Assembly: GCA_948567375.1 (NCBI GenBank)
Contig: OX419758.1
Span: forward strand, 17,241,001 to 17,305,000
DNA length: 64,000 nucleotides
From: Lunularia cruciata
Lineage: Eukaryota > Streptophyta > Marchantiopsida > Lunulariales > Lunulariaceae
Direction of reading: 5' to 3'
The position numbers and the translations under genes are program-made. Shown in pieces: positions 23,080 through 32,360 of the stretch (position 1 is the first letter of the stretch; every line of letters starts with the position of its first letter). The notes beneath the pieces are model-generated. The model worked only from the letters and a program-made list of their open reading frames with translations. It searched no databases and was not told where the DNA came from.

Positions 23080-24160
23080 GGACTGCCTTACAACAAGACC
23101 TCTTCTTTCAGATGGTACAAGGTCATCTTCTAGCACACAACAAGGAGTACAACACCTTCTACTTCAAGGAAGGACTCTTATTCTATGAGAACCAGATTTA
23201 TGTTCCAACCAGGATGACCTACAACTTGTATGCCTTCAAGAAATGCACAACTTACCAATCTTTAGTCACATGGGTGTGGACAAGACCTTAGGTACCCTAC
23301 AATACCAATGTTGGTGGTCCAACATGCAAAAATGTTTGAGATTTTGTCTAATCTTGTGAGAGTTGCCGACGCAACAAGGCCAACAACCAAAAACCAAGTG
23401 GCCTCCTTCAACCACTTCTCATCTTATCTGCTCAATGAGAACATGTGAGCTTAGACCTCATCACTTCCTTGCCCAAGATAAAGCAAGGTCACACAACAAT
23501 CATGGTGTTTGTGGATAAGCTTAGTAAGAAAATTCATTTGGCACCAACCTTTGAAATAGTAGATGTTCTAACATTAGCCCAAATCTACTTTGATAATGTC
23601 TTCAAGCATCATAGAATGCCTCATGTACTCATCTCTTACTGTGATCCTTGATTCACAAAAAATTGCTAGCAAGTGCTCTTCTAGATACTTGGCACCAAGC
23701 TTGCTTTGTCCACGGCTTACCATTGTCAAACTGATGGACAAACCAAATGTGAAAATTGCGCCTTGGAGGATATGCTTCTTGCCTTAATCAACATTCACCA
23801 TACCCACTAGGATGAATGTCTTGTAGTTGTTGAGTGCCTACAATAATTCCAAAAGGCAAACATCTGATTCTCTCCCTTCTTCCTTAAATTTTGGCTAAGA
23901 CCCACTTGTTCTTGATCCCTTCTTGCTTCTCCTCCATGTCATGTCCCTCATACTTCCACCTTCTTGACTACAATATCTCAATCCTTACAAAAAGCCAAAT
24001 TTCATCTCCTTGTTGCTCAAAATTGTCAAAAACAATATGCAAACCAACATCATCGTGATCTCACCTTTCAACTTGGTGATAAGGTCATGTTTTTCTTCCA
24101 CTTGATACCCAAGTCCATAAACTTGCTCCTAATTAGATAGGTCAATTTGATGTCACCCAA
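23080..24160 (+). pseudogene. gypsy A3 integrase remnant
   Basis: It begins with a zinc-binding region (FSHMGVDKTLGTLQYQ, then SCESCRRNKA across a frame change near 23360). The core follows: HVSLDLITSLPKIKQGHTT (first Asp) and FVDKLSKKIHLAPTF, then HHRMPHVLISYCDP, where the second catalytic Asp lies in an altered S-Y-C-D-P. Decayed C-terminal sequence (MRFATLQGYTRCH-like in other frames) leads into the chromodomain. The E of the DDE triad falls in the broken TDGQT(N/K) region near 23740. Confidence 0.7.
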
Positions 24161-24319
24161 ATCATTTCTTTAGTTGCTTATCAACTTGCCATGCTTTATC
24201 ATGTACAAATCCACCTTGTCTCTTATGTTTCCAAGTTGAAACTCTTTGTTTCTAATCCATCTTCCTTTTCCTCTCATGTCCAACTCCCTCCTCCTACTCC
24301 CATCCCTATCAACAATCAT

Positions 24320-24484
24320 GAGGAGTATGAAGTTGATGGTATCCTTGCACATTGCCACATTTAATGCGGCCGCCAACAACATATGGAGTATAAAGTCCAT
24401 TGGAAAGGGTATCTTCTTCATTATGCCACTTGGAAGCCTCTTTCTCATCTCCAAAATGCACAAATGGCCACTCAGGAGTTTGAA
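24320..24484 (+). pseudogene. chromodomain of gypsy A3
   Basis: One frame reads EEYEVDGILAHCHI, a stop, then MEYKVHWKGYLLHYATWKPL and SHLQNAQMATQEFE. These are the three strand blocks (EYEVE.IL, EYLVKWKGY, TWEP) and the final helix of a chromodomain. In chromoviruses this domain at the integrase C-terminus binds methylated histone H3 and guides insertion. The domain is broken by one stop. The LTR follows about 45 bp downstream, so pol ended almost at the LTR. The same domain is present in copy A2 at 39440-39675. Confidence 0.85.
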
Positions 24485-24529
24485 GCTTCCATGGTGACAA
24501 GGACATCACCAACTAGCAACTGAGGAATA

Positions 24530-24997
24530 TGTAACAATATGGAGTTTACAAACAAGTTAGTTGAGACTAACAAAGTAGCAAATAGGCCAAATTAGTCAAG
24601 AATTATAAAAATATTCTAGAAGCATCTAGGAAGCTACTTGGTACCTTCCAAGTATGGGTTAATATGCATGCCAAATGGTGATTTCTAGGAGGAAGCTTCT
24701 TGACTAGCTTAGCTTACACGCCAAGTAGGTAGCTTCCAGGAAGCTTTCCGACTAGCTTAGTTTGCATGCCAAGTAGGTAGCTTCTAGAAGGAAGCTTCCC
24801 AATTAGCATGGCTTTCACTCTAAGAAGGCGGCTTTTAGGAAGCTTCTTGAGAAGCTTCTCAAGAGCCTTGCATGTTCCTTATAAATACCAAAGCCCTAAC
24901 TCATGCTTTGCATTTGGAATTTCCCTCATTCAAGAGTCCTAGTGTGATCTTTCACTCTTATTTTCTATACTCTTATTTCTTTCCTTTGTCTTTTACA
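24530..24997 (+). repeat. 3' LTR of gypsy A3
   Basis: A 468-bp LTR with intact TGTAACA...TTTTACA termini. It is preceded by GAGGAATA, a weak polypurine tract (copy A2 has the better AAGGGGAATA). No primer-binding site follows, as expected for a 3' LTR. A TATAAATACC promoter-like motif is near 24881. Confidence 0.85.
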
Positions 24998-25475
24998 CAT
25001 ATGCTCATTGAGCTCTACTTGAATCTTCCTAGACTCTTAGGAAATAAAGTCCACAAGTGAGGAAGTGTTGTATGTGTTGGTCTTGGCAATAAATCATGAG
25101 CAGATCAAGGAGATGACTACAAAGCATGTGTGGGTGCTTGAGTCAATTGCCATGATGGGTGGCAATAAAATGGGTACCTCTTGTATAAGAACTTATCTGC
25201 CATAAGGGACTAAGCTCCTAGGTGTTGTTCCAATAGCCTCCTTTGATGTAATACTACCACATCTACTCATGGCTATGGGAAGAGCTTTTTGCAATCACCA
25301 CCAGTCCTCTAATAATTATGGGAGTATACATGGCGCTAAGGGTGTAGAGAAGTGTTACTATCAAAAGACTATAGATGTGGTTGGAGAACCATTATAAGAA
25401 CATATGTATGTGCCAAATATGATGCTCTTGGGGCATAATATTCCTAAAAGAGGGAGTAGGCCACTTGTGTGTTCC
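24998..25475. other. unassigned DNA between A3 and the inverted-repeat cluster
   Basis: No open frame over 60 codons and no recognised motif. The sequence is not an obvious continuation of family A, so A3 is flanked here by something else. Nothing else is visible. Confidence 0.4.
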
Positions 25476-26188
25476 TATAATGTTCCAGGATAGTAGAGAA
25501 ATGCAGAAGAGAAAACAAAAGTTTCACATTCAAACTCTAATGCTCCCAAGAGAGCACCTTGATTGTATTATATAGCAAAGAGGACTCCTCAAAAGGAAAT
25601 TCCACCCTTGCATTAGATGCATGGATTAGTAACCTGTAAGCAAGCTCTACCCTTAGATTGGTTGCATGCATGGGTGACAAGTTGGTTCTGATCCTATTGG
25701 GTTGGTCAAACCATCTTTGACCAAAGGGAATCTTTAAGGAATACTCTTGTAAGGATCTCCAAATTGCATGGGTGAGATACCATTGGAAAGCTCTCAATGA
25801 GACAAACCTAAGTCTAGGAAAATTTGTCCCTTTTTGAGGCCTAATTCATCCATTTAGGCCCTCAAAATTGCCTCAAGATTTCAAGCATATTTGGGTTTCT
25901 ACCCTATTAGTAGAAGTACCCTTTTGGTGATACCTCTTTCTGATCTGTTTAGTCCATCATGTATAACATACTTCCAGATTTTACCAAACCAAATTTCACC
26001 CTTAGATCATATGTCTAGCTATTGATTCTAAGGTTTTCAAGTCTATTTTGGTTTCTACACTATTAGTAGAAGTACTATTTTGGTGATAATTCTGTTTGAT
26101 CTATTTAGTCCATCATGCATAGTATCCTTTCAGATGTTCACAAACCAAATTTCACCTCTAGATCATGTGTCTGGCTATTGGTATTATA
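25476..26188 (+). repeat. 0.7-kb TG...CA-type repeat unit H1
   Basis: A 713-bp unit repeated in direct orientation at 26229-26929, with a period of about 740 bp. Shared blocks include 'gaccaaagggaatctt', 'tttgaggcctaattcatcc' and two in-unit repeats of about 155 bp holding 'attagtagaagtac...ttggtgata'. The ends (TATAATGTTCC...GTATTATA) are mutated versions of those in the better copy. It could be an LTR or another short element; no coding sequence was recognised. Confidence 0.65.
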
Positions 26189-26228
26189 GTTCCCCAACCA
26201 AGAGAGTATGTGAATGTAATATCAATAG

Positions 26229-26929
26229 TGTAATACTCCGAGGACAAGAGTAGAGTGAAAACACAAATTCCACATTCAACATTTGGTGCCCCAAACGAGC
26301 AACTTATCTTTAGTATATAGACAAAGAGGATCTCCTCCAAGGAAGCTCCACCCTTGGATTACTTACTTGGATGGATGACATGTTGGTCTAGGTCCTATCT
26401 GGTTGGTCAAACAAGCTTTGACCAAAGGGAATCTTTTAGGGAATCTTCTTGTAGGAGTCTCATAATCACGTAAGGTACCGTTGGAAGGTTCTCGACAAGA
26501 CAAACCAAGGGGGAGGGAAGACTAGCCTATACTCTGTGTTTGGGGGGGGGGGGCACTAGAATGTGCACATTTTTGAGGCCTAATTCATCCGTTTAGGCCT
26601 CTAAAATTGCCTTCAAAGATTTCAGGCATATTTTGGTTCCTACTCTATTACTAGAAGTCCCCTTTTGGTGATACTTCTTTCTGATCTGTTTAGTCCATCA
26701 TGTGTAACATCCTTCCAAATGTTACCAAACCAATTCTCACCTTTAAATCATATGTCTAGCTATTGGTTCTAAGATTCTCAAGTCTAATTCAATTTCTGCT
26801 CTATTAGTAGAAGTACTCTTTTGGTGATACTTCTATTTGATCTATTTTTACCGCCATATATAACATCATTCTAGATGTTACCAAACCAAAAATCACATCT
26901 AGATCATATGGCTAGCTCGTGGTATTACA
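26229..26929 (+). repeat. 0.7-kb TG...CA repeat unit H2
   Basis: Begins TGTAATACTCCGAGG and ends GTGGTATTACA, so the outer eight bases are a perfect inverted repeat (TGTAATAC/GTATTACA) of the TG...CA kind seen at LTR ends. The 701-bp length is close to that of unit H1, and only 40 bp separate the two. A run of 12 G at 26542-26553 is unusual in this AT-rich DNA. Interpretation as tandem LTRs of a very short element is possible but unproven. Confidence 0.65.
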
Positions 26930-27364
26930 AATAGCTAGACACATGTTCTAGAGATGAAATTTGGCTTGGTAACATCTGGGAGGATGTTATATATGATGGA
27001 CTAAGTAGATTAGACCGAGGTATCACTGAAAGAGTACTTCTACTAATAGGCCAAAAATCAAAACATACTTGAAGACTTTAGAATCAATAGCTAGACACAT
27101 GATCTAGAGATGGAATTTGGTTTGCTATTATTTGGGAGGATGTTATACATGATAGACTAAGTTGATCAGATAGAGATATCTCTGATATAGTACTTCTACT
27201 AATAGGGCTGAAACTAAAATAGGTCTGAAAACTTCTGAGGCAATTTTGGAGCCCTAAATGAATGAATTAGGCCTCGAAAATGTACTTCTTTGGGGCATCA
27301 AAGTATTGAGTGTGAAATCTGCATTTGCTCTCTTGAAGAGTTCTCTTGTCCTCCGAGTATTATA
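26930..27364 (-). repeat. inverted partial copy H3
   Basis: Reverse complement of the same unit. It starts next to the end of H2 with 'aatagctagacacatg', repeats the 'agtacttctactaatag' blocks twice, passes the 'gaattaggcctcgaaaa' block near 27270 and ends GTCCTCCGAGTATTATA at 27364, the mirrored start of the unit. It lacks about 270 bp of the middle. H2 and H3 therefore form a large imperfect palindrome centred near 26930. Confidence 0.7.
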
Positions 27365-27568
27365 GTAGGCATGGGAAATTACTTGAATTAGTGTATCTAA
27401 GAGATATGAGCTACAAAAATCCTCAACTCCAAGAGGGGAGCTCAATAACCTCACACCTCTTATTGGGAACTAGAATCTTGATTGGAAGTCAAGGGAGTGA
27501 GGACTATATATGTATGTTTTCAGACATTACATTTAAAAGGCTGGACTTGTAAACCCAAGGTCTAAAGA

Positions 27569-28276
27569 TTAGGTGTGAAAGCCTACACTACCCAAACTAC
27601 ATCCTCCATAGGGTCCAAGATGCGAGTAGCATCTAATAGGGATGGAAAAATACATCCGGGAAATGCAATTGTCACCTCTTGTAAAGTTGTGTAGTGAGGT
27701 ATGGAAAATAAGGTCCCTCCCAAAAGATCTTTTTGGCATGTATCCTCTATAGATGTTAATTGAGTGAACTCTTTTGTTGTAGTACGATGGTTGTACAACA
27801 ATAGTGTCTAAATGCCATAGATAGTTTGCACAAAAGGAATCAAAGAGGATATCTACTCTCTTCCAAGACAAAAGCTCAAAACAACATTGGATGATAAATG
27901 GTATTGAAAGCATTTGAGACATCCACTTGGACAACCACCTAGTGGGGATGGAGGTCCAAGGAAGTTCTAATGCTCATAATAACCATCCTACAACCCCCTA
28001 GTGTAATTATTGCATGTTGAGGAGACAAGAAAGATGAAAAGGAGTGGCAAAGGTGTAACCAAATGATGCATGCCACTAGATGCAAAAAAAATCCCCTATG
28101 GTTATGGAGCACACACCAAATGTCTCCTTGGATAAAGCAAGGAGATGAGATACACCAAACAAACGAGTCGCACCTAGGTGCACCAGCCTTGAGACAAGAC
28201 TCTGGTTGAAAGCAAAGAGAAGGAGGAAGCTTGAGTACGGCAAGTTAAGAGAAGAAACAACCTCATAAATGCTCAA
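27569..28276 (-). pseudogene. older R2-like reverse transcriptase fragment
   Basis: On the minus strand the frames give, in order, GATRLFGVSHLLALSKET and GVCSITIGDFF (28180-28090), then HPH.VVVQVDVSNAFNT (27938-27900, motif A with its Asp), then LLYNHRTTTKEFTQLTSIED, TCQKDLLGGTLFSIPHYTTL and CIFPSLLDATRILDPMEDVV (27801-27583). The order and wording match the RT of the element at 29014-32330 (RLL.IKKDTGGIRPIVIGE, VVLQVDVENAFNS, TRQGDPLGG, FPSLADDTHIIGP). The catalytic box has LLDA for LADD. Frameshifts and stops abound, and it diverges much more than the neighbour. It points away from that copy. Confidence 0.8.
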
Positions 28277-29013
28277 AAACTAGTCATGAAAGACCACTTG
28301 CCAAGAAACATGGAGAATGGAATAGAGCCAAAGCGAGGAAGGACTCTATAAGTTACAATTCTCAAGTGTCCAAACATCAACGGCCAACAAAGATGCACGA
28401 ACAAAGATGCTCCGGAGGTGGAGCTTGAGGAGATGTGATGATCCGTCCACTAGGACAAAGCCTTGGGACATGTGGTGACCACAAAAGTTGTTATTGTTAT
28501 TGAAATGTCCAACTTGAACATTGCGTGTACTAGAGCACTTTTGGCGCGGGGGGAGCAGCGAGAGAGTGTGGAGACGGGAGAGGAGAGGGAGAGATGTGAG
28601 ACAATTTTGATAATTTCTGAGTGCTCTCTAGCATGTAGCATTCAAGTGAATAGTCTATTCTCTTCATTTTTCAATTTCGGCTCCATTGGCACCTAGATTG
28701 AAGGCTATGGAGAATGGAATAGAAAGTTATGAAGATTTTTAGCTTTTTTAGGGTTGAGGTGATCATTATACATTGAAAGTGATGGGTTGGAAATTTTCAT
28801 TTCTAATCTCTTGGTTTTCATGATTAAATTCCATGGGAACTTAATTTGAAAATTTTGGAGATGAAAATTGAAAGTTATGAGAGTTTATAGATTCTAGGGT
28901 TTGGAGAGATTGTTTTCTTATGTGAGTTGGGATATGAGGGGTTGTAGTTTTGCAGATATGGAGAGATATGGAGAGGAGTATCATGTGTTACTATCATTAT
29001 TCTTGCGCTAGCC
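28277..29013. other. DNA between the two divergent R2-like copies
   Basis: Probably includes decayed upstream parts of both non-LTR copies. There is a G/A-rich stretch near 28545-28600 (repeated GAGAG). Nothing is recognisable as coding. The 5' boundary of the plus-strand element cannot be set without other copies; the first plausible ATG of its protein is at 29014. Confidence 0.4.
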
Positions 29014-29169
29014 ATGGCTACACCTTCCCATGCGGGGTCGCCTAGAGCGGGTTAGGATACACCATGCCCGGTGTGTCACCGACGCTTTACCTCGCAAGGG
29101 GTAAAGACCCATGTGGGAAGGATGCACAAGGACTATGATTGGACCACTTGGGATGCCCATGTGAGATGA
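29014..29169 (+). pseudogene. N-terminal C2H2 zinc finger of the R2-like element
   Basis: From the ATG at 29014 the frame reads MATPSHAGSPRAG, a TAG at 29053, then a finger starting CPVCHRRF at 29065. Its spacing is C-x2-C-x11-H-x4-H (second His at 29125), followed by KDYDWTTW and a TGA at 29167. A single finger of this kind at the N-terminus is characteristic of R2-group proteins, where it contacts target DNA. The minus-strand frame over this stretch is a shadow. Confidence 0.8.
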
Positions 29170-29277
29170 GCGACCACATCGACAGTAGTGACACTTGGGA
29201 TTACACACGCTTCTTCTATACCTTTGTTGATCGTTCCAGGGATACCGATCGAGTCGTGAGAGTGGTTAGCTTCTCAG

Positions 29278-29994
29278 ATGGGTTGCTTTTTGGGGTTATT
29301 TGAGACTAGTTTTCCATCTCCACATCTATTCCATAGGCTACCCCGCACACTCCATGATGAGGCTAGACAGGCTTTTTGCCTACCACTGGATCGTTTGGCA
29401 CGTGATCCCTTGGACGAGTTAGCGTGGTTCCTATTCCTCCTACTCCCCCAATGGTGTCTTTGCTATGCTAGAGGGGGACGTGCGGGGCATAGAGAGGTGG
29501 CGGCTAGATTTTGTTGATTCCGAGCGGGGGATTGGGCAGCCCTTCAGGAGGAGTCTGTTAGGGCTACACGATTTAAGAGACAGGCATCGCCACAGGATAC
29601 CACAGATTCCACTCAATTACGACGATGTAGGACATTAGGTCAGGCGGGAGAGTTTAGTAGAGCAGCACGAGTGCTACACCCTTTGTCTATAGCGAGTCCT
29701 ATTGATGAGACCATCTCTTCCCTATGCTCATTGCATCCTATAACAGTAGAGGGACTACCACTAGAGGTCTTAGATTATCAGCCTGAGCAGCCTTTATGTC
29801 TTGATAGGTCGCTATTTGCACAAGCATTGTGCACTGCCCCTCGCCTTTCCTCAGGAGGCTTGTCAGGGATGGTTTATGAGCACCTTAGAGATTACTTCTA
29901 GGCAGATGATCCTTCTAGTGGTTTTACCAAGTTGTTTTAGGTGGCTGTAGTAGTAGCGAGAGAAGACATTCCTATGTTTGTTAGTCGGTCTTAG
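29278..29994 (+). pseudogene. pre-RT region of the R2-like element
   Basis: The frame of the zinc finger continues with stops at 29257, 29515, 29899, 29938 and 29992. Readable blocks are RLPRTLHDEARQAF, DELAWFLFLLLPQWC, then AGDWAALQEE, LGQAGEFSRAARVL and DETISSLCSLHP, and finally APRLSSGGLSGMVYEHLRDY just before the RT proper. The last block and the A.G.LS.A...L pattern are typical of this element group. LF*VAV at 29938 suggests a CAG to TAG change. The frame then shifts before 30012. Confidence 0.75.
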
Positions 29995-30011
29995 GTGGTA
30001 GTCGACTTCTC

Positions 30012-30815
30012 GTGATCAAGAAGGACACGGGAGGCATTAGACCGATTGTTATTGGAGAGATCTTTTTGCGTTTGGTCAGTCGTACCATTGTTCTTCAGCA
30101 GCGTTCTCACTTTCGACAGCACCTTAGTCCACATCAGTTTGGAGTAGCTACACCTGGAGGATGTGAGGCTATATCTCTAGGCATTAGAGCACTCCTAGAT
30201 ATCCATCCGGAGTGGGTCGTCCTACAAGTGGATGTTGAGAATGCTTTTAATAGCGTCTCACGTGCATCCATCTTTAGAGAGCTTAGGGAGGCTGGTGGAT
30301 CCTTGGCAAGTCTCATTCCTTTTGTGCGGTCTTTTTATGGCTCTCTTGCTTCCCTTTACTACCAGCATGGTGGTGCACAGGAGGGAATCACCGTCTTGGA
30401 GTCAGTTGTTAGTACACGTCAAGGAGATCCTTTGGGGGGGCCCTTTTTTGCCATGGCTCACTTTAGAGCTCTCCTATCTACTACTTTGGCCATGCCAAGT
30501 TGTGTATTTCCCTCCTTGGCAGATGATACACACATCATAGGCCCTGTAGATCAGATTAGGCAGGCCTTTGACTACTTGACTACCGAGCTACATCTAGTAG
30601 GCTTGAGAGTCAAGGTGTCAAAGTGTAGGGCATGGTCCCCTTTAGGTATCCCTCCCCACCTTGAGCTTTCAGAGGGGTGTATCACATCCACAGATGGACT
30701 TCGTGTTCTTGGAGTGCCAATAGAATCGAAGGATTTTGTCACACGCTTCTTGGACGCTGCCCTTGCAGAGGATGTTCTCCATGTGGATGACCTTCCATTA
30801 CTAGGAGATCCGTAG
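30012..30815 (+). pseudogene. reverse transcriptase domain of the R2-like element
   Basis: A 267-codon open stretch. Conserved RT blocks appear in order: IKKDTGGIRPIVIGEIFLRL, HLSPHQFGVATPGGCEA, WVVLQVDVENAFNSV (motif A Asp at 30231), VSTRQGDPLGGPFFAMAH (motif B), FPSLADDTHIIGP (motif C, LADD at 30516-30527) and VKVSKCRAWSP. The catalytic Asp triad is intact. It makes cDNA at a nicked target using element RNA. The GTG at 30012 is only where the open stretch begins, not a true start. The frame ends with TAG at 30813, apparently from CAG, since the same frame continues. Confidence 0.9.
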
Positions 30816-31348
30816 GTGGCATTTGGTATACTCTCTTCCAGTATTGCTCGTCGACCATCCTACCTCATCCGTACAATTCCCCTCTCACCGTCCTTCCTAT
30901 CACGTTTGAGAGCATTTGATAGGAGGATTATGGGAGTCTTTGGTGATATTATTGGACCAAGGACTTTTGAGTGTGTGACAGGGGATGTGGCACGTAGACA
31001 GACGGCTCTACCGATCTCATGTGGTGGGGTTGGCTTGCTTTCTATGGAGGAGATGTGCCTATAGCATTTTTGGGTAATTGGGCTCTCTCGGCACCCCTAC
31101 TTTCCTCTCGTTTTGTGGTTGCTGATAGGCCGGTTTTGGAGACTTATGTGGCAGAGGTGGACGGAGGAGCCTTTTCTCTCCAAGTCTTATTGCGGCAGAC
31201 GAGAGATAGTCTATCCCCACGAGCACGAGAGTGTTTTCCACCGTTTGCTTCACTATTGTCAGATTGGACTAAAGGTCTACAGTCTTCCTTGATGGAGCGA
31301 CAGTGTGAGCATATGCTACATTCTCTCTTAGTTGACTTGTCCATTCCT
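30816..31348 (+). pseudogene. thumb and linker region of the R2-like element
   Basis: Same frame as the RT until a TAG at 31062: VAFGILSSSIARRPSYLIRT, LSRLRAFDRRIMGVFGD and LPISCGGVGLLSMEE. The last is a well-conserved block in such elements (LP...GG.GL.S). The frame then shifts to that of 31019-31351 (VVADRPVLETYVAEVDGG) and runs to a TAG at 31349. Continuation of conserved sequence across the stop and the shift shows that these are recent lesions in one long protein. Confidence 0.75.
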
Positions 31349-31351
31349 TAG

Positions 31352-32107
31352 GCTACTAGAGCACATCTACGCTCTTGCTTCGGCAAGGGTGCAAGCTCAT
31401 GGATCCTAGCTCGACCATGCATTAGGGCTTTCTGACTCGCACCGGCTACTTTCTCTACAGCGATGAGGTTTTGCCTAGGTTTGGTCCACCCATCTGCATC
31501 TTCACTATTCACTTGTGAGTGTGGTTCTACACTAGATGCAGCGGCAGTCCACATGACACGGTGTCCTTTTGGAGGACAGCGGATAGCTACCCATGATGCC
31601 ATTAGAGACATAGTGTTTGCTATGGCGCGAGAGAGTGGATACTTGGCTTGGAGGGAGCGTTTGTATGCGTTGCAGACGACACGTGTTAGGGCAGACTTAT
31701 ACTTGGTCCGAGATGATCAGGTGACAGTAGCGGATGTCGTGGTCACGGACCCTACGCCGGATACAGTTTTGGAGGGAGTGATTACCCATCCCCCTGGATG
31801 GGCGGCGAGTGCAGCAGCAGGTCGCAAGGTCTCCAAGTATAGGGGCATGCAGCGAGGTCACCTCTTTGTTCCTCTAGCCTTGGAGTTATATGGAGCAATG
31901 GACATGGCATTTGACACATTTGTCAGGGAGTGCGCGAGAGCTTATCATGTTAGGCGTCAGGGGGTACCACTCTCACTCTCATACTTTGTAGCTTACTTTA
32001 GACAGTGTGTGTCCATTGCTCTACAGAGGGCAGTGGTTGGTGCAATCCATAGGAGAGCAATCACATTAGATGATGTTTCTTCGGATGCTCCAGTTGTGTG
32101 TAGATAG
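31352..32107 (+). pseudogene. Cys-His motif and restriction-like endonuclease of the R2-like element
   Basis: Begins AHLRSCFGKGASSWILARPC, a TGA at 31433 (probably from CGA), then MRFCLGLVHPS. The Cys-His motif CECG...H...C starts at 31514 with spacing C-x-C-x9-H-x3-C. The nuclease follows: HDAIRDIVFAMARESG, TRVRADLYLV, VTVADVVVTDP and GRKVSKYRG then FVPLALELYGAM. The Asp residues of RADLY and VADVV with the downstream Lys fit a PD-(D/E)XK fold, which nicks the target. The stop is TAG at 32105. It has the size and position of the RLE in R2-group elements. Confidence 0.8.
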
Positions 32108-32205
32108 TACGACTTGCATCGCTCAGATATCTTAGGTGCGGTCAGATGCTCCCGTTGTGTGTAGACAGTACGACTTGCATAGCTCGGATATCTTAAGTGC
32201 GGTAG
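32084..32205 (+). repeat. 61-bp tandem duplication across the end of the R2-like ORF
   Basis: GATGCTCC(A/C)GTTGTGTGTAGA begins at 32084 and again at 32145, and 61 bp are repeated with few changes. The first copy contains the stop codon. The fragment at 1476-1804 has the segment only once, so the duplication belongs to this copy or a sublineage. Confidence 0.9.
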
Positions 32206-32230
32206 GGCAGATTTCTCATACAGACTCTAT

Positions 32231-32245
32231 TGGGGCTTAGCCCCA
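32231..32245 (+). other. short palindrome in the 3' UTR of the R2-like element
   Basis: TGGGGCTTAGCCCCA is a perfect 7-bp inverted repeat around one base. The truncated copy near 1565 keeps a similar but imperfect version (TGGGGCATAGCTCCA). It may be part of the 3' UTR RNA structure that the RT of R2-like elements recognises; this is inference from the family. Confidence 0.5.
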
Positions 32246-32352
32246 TGTTACCTTTTTTGTCTCTCCCTTGTCCGGCTTGATGGGGTCTTCCCATCCTTCT
32301 TTTTTCCTACGCGGTCTCCTTTTTTCTCGTAAAACATTGACTTCACCGAAGA

Positions 32353-32360
32353 TATATAAA
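32353..32360 (+). promoter_or_regulatory. TATA-like box upstream of the thioredoxin reductase gene
   Basis: TATATAAA lies about 25 bp beyond the inferred 3' end of the R2-like element and about 650 bp before the ATG at 33007. It is a good plant TATA consensus, but the distance requires a long leader, a leader intron or another promoter nearer the gene. The interval contains no recognised coding sequence and is moderately G+C rich. Confidence 0.35.

Larger units (their letters stand above)
19293..24997 (+). mobile_element. gypsy A3, chromodomain Ty3/gypsy retrotransposon, 5.7 kb
   Basis: It has two LTRs in direct orientation, a primer-binding site, and gag, protease, RT, RNase H, integrase and chromodomain in chromovirus order. 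The 5.7-kb size and roughly 0.5-kb LTRs fit compact plant chromoviruses. All coding parts carry stops or frameshifts. The RT active site reads FLDN in place of FLDD, and a 131-bp tandem duplication disrupts RT. It is therefore not autonomous. The clade inside the chromoviruses cannot be decided by eye. Confidence 0.85.
29014..32330 (+). mobile_element. R2/NeSL-like non-LTR retrotransposon with restriction-like endonuclease
   Basis: A nearly full-length single-ORF element of about 3.3 kb. In order it has an N-terminal C2H2 zinc finger, a pre-RT helical region, a reverse transcriptase with LADD box, a thumb, a Cys-His motif and a C-terminal restriction-like endonuclease. This is the plan of R2, R4, NeSL, HERO and Utopia elements, which insert site-specifically by target-primed reverse transcription. 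There is no apurinic endonuclease domain, no LTR and no long poly(A). At least eleven stops and two frameshifts break the frame; several stops are TAG or TGA where CAG or CGA is expected. Two further copies lie at 27569-28276 and 1476-1804. Confidence 0.85.

Noticed and set aside
29014-32330. Insertion of the R2-like element in 28S rDNA, as for classical R2
   Set aside because: No ribosomal RNA sequence is recognisable on either side.
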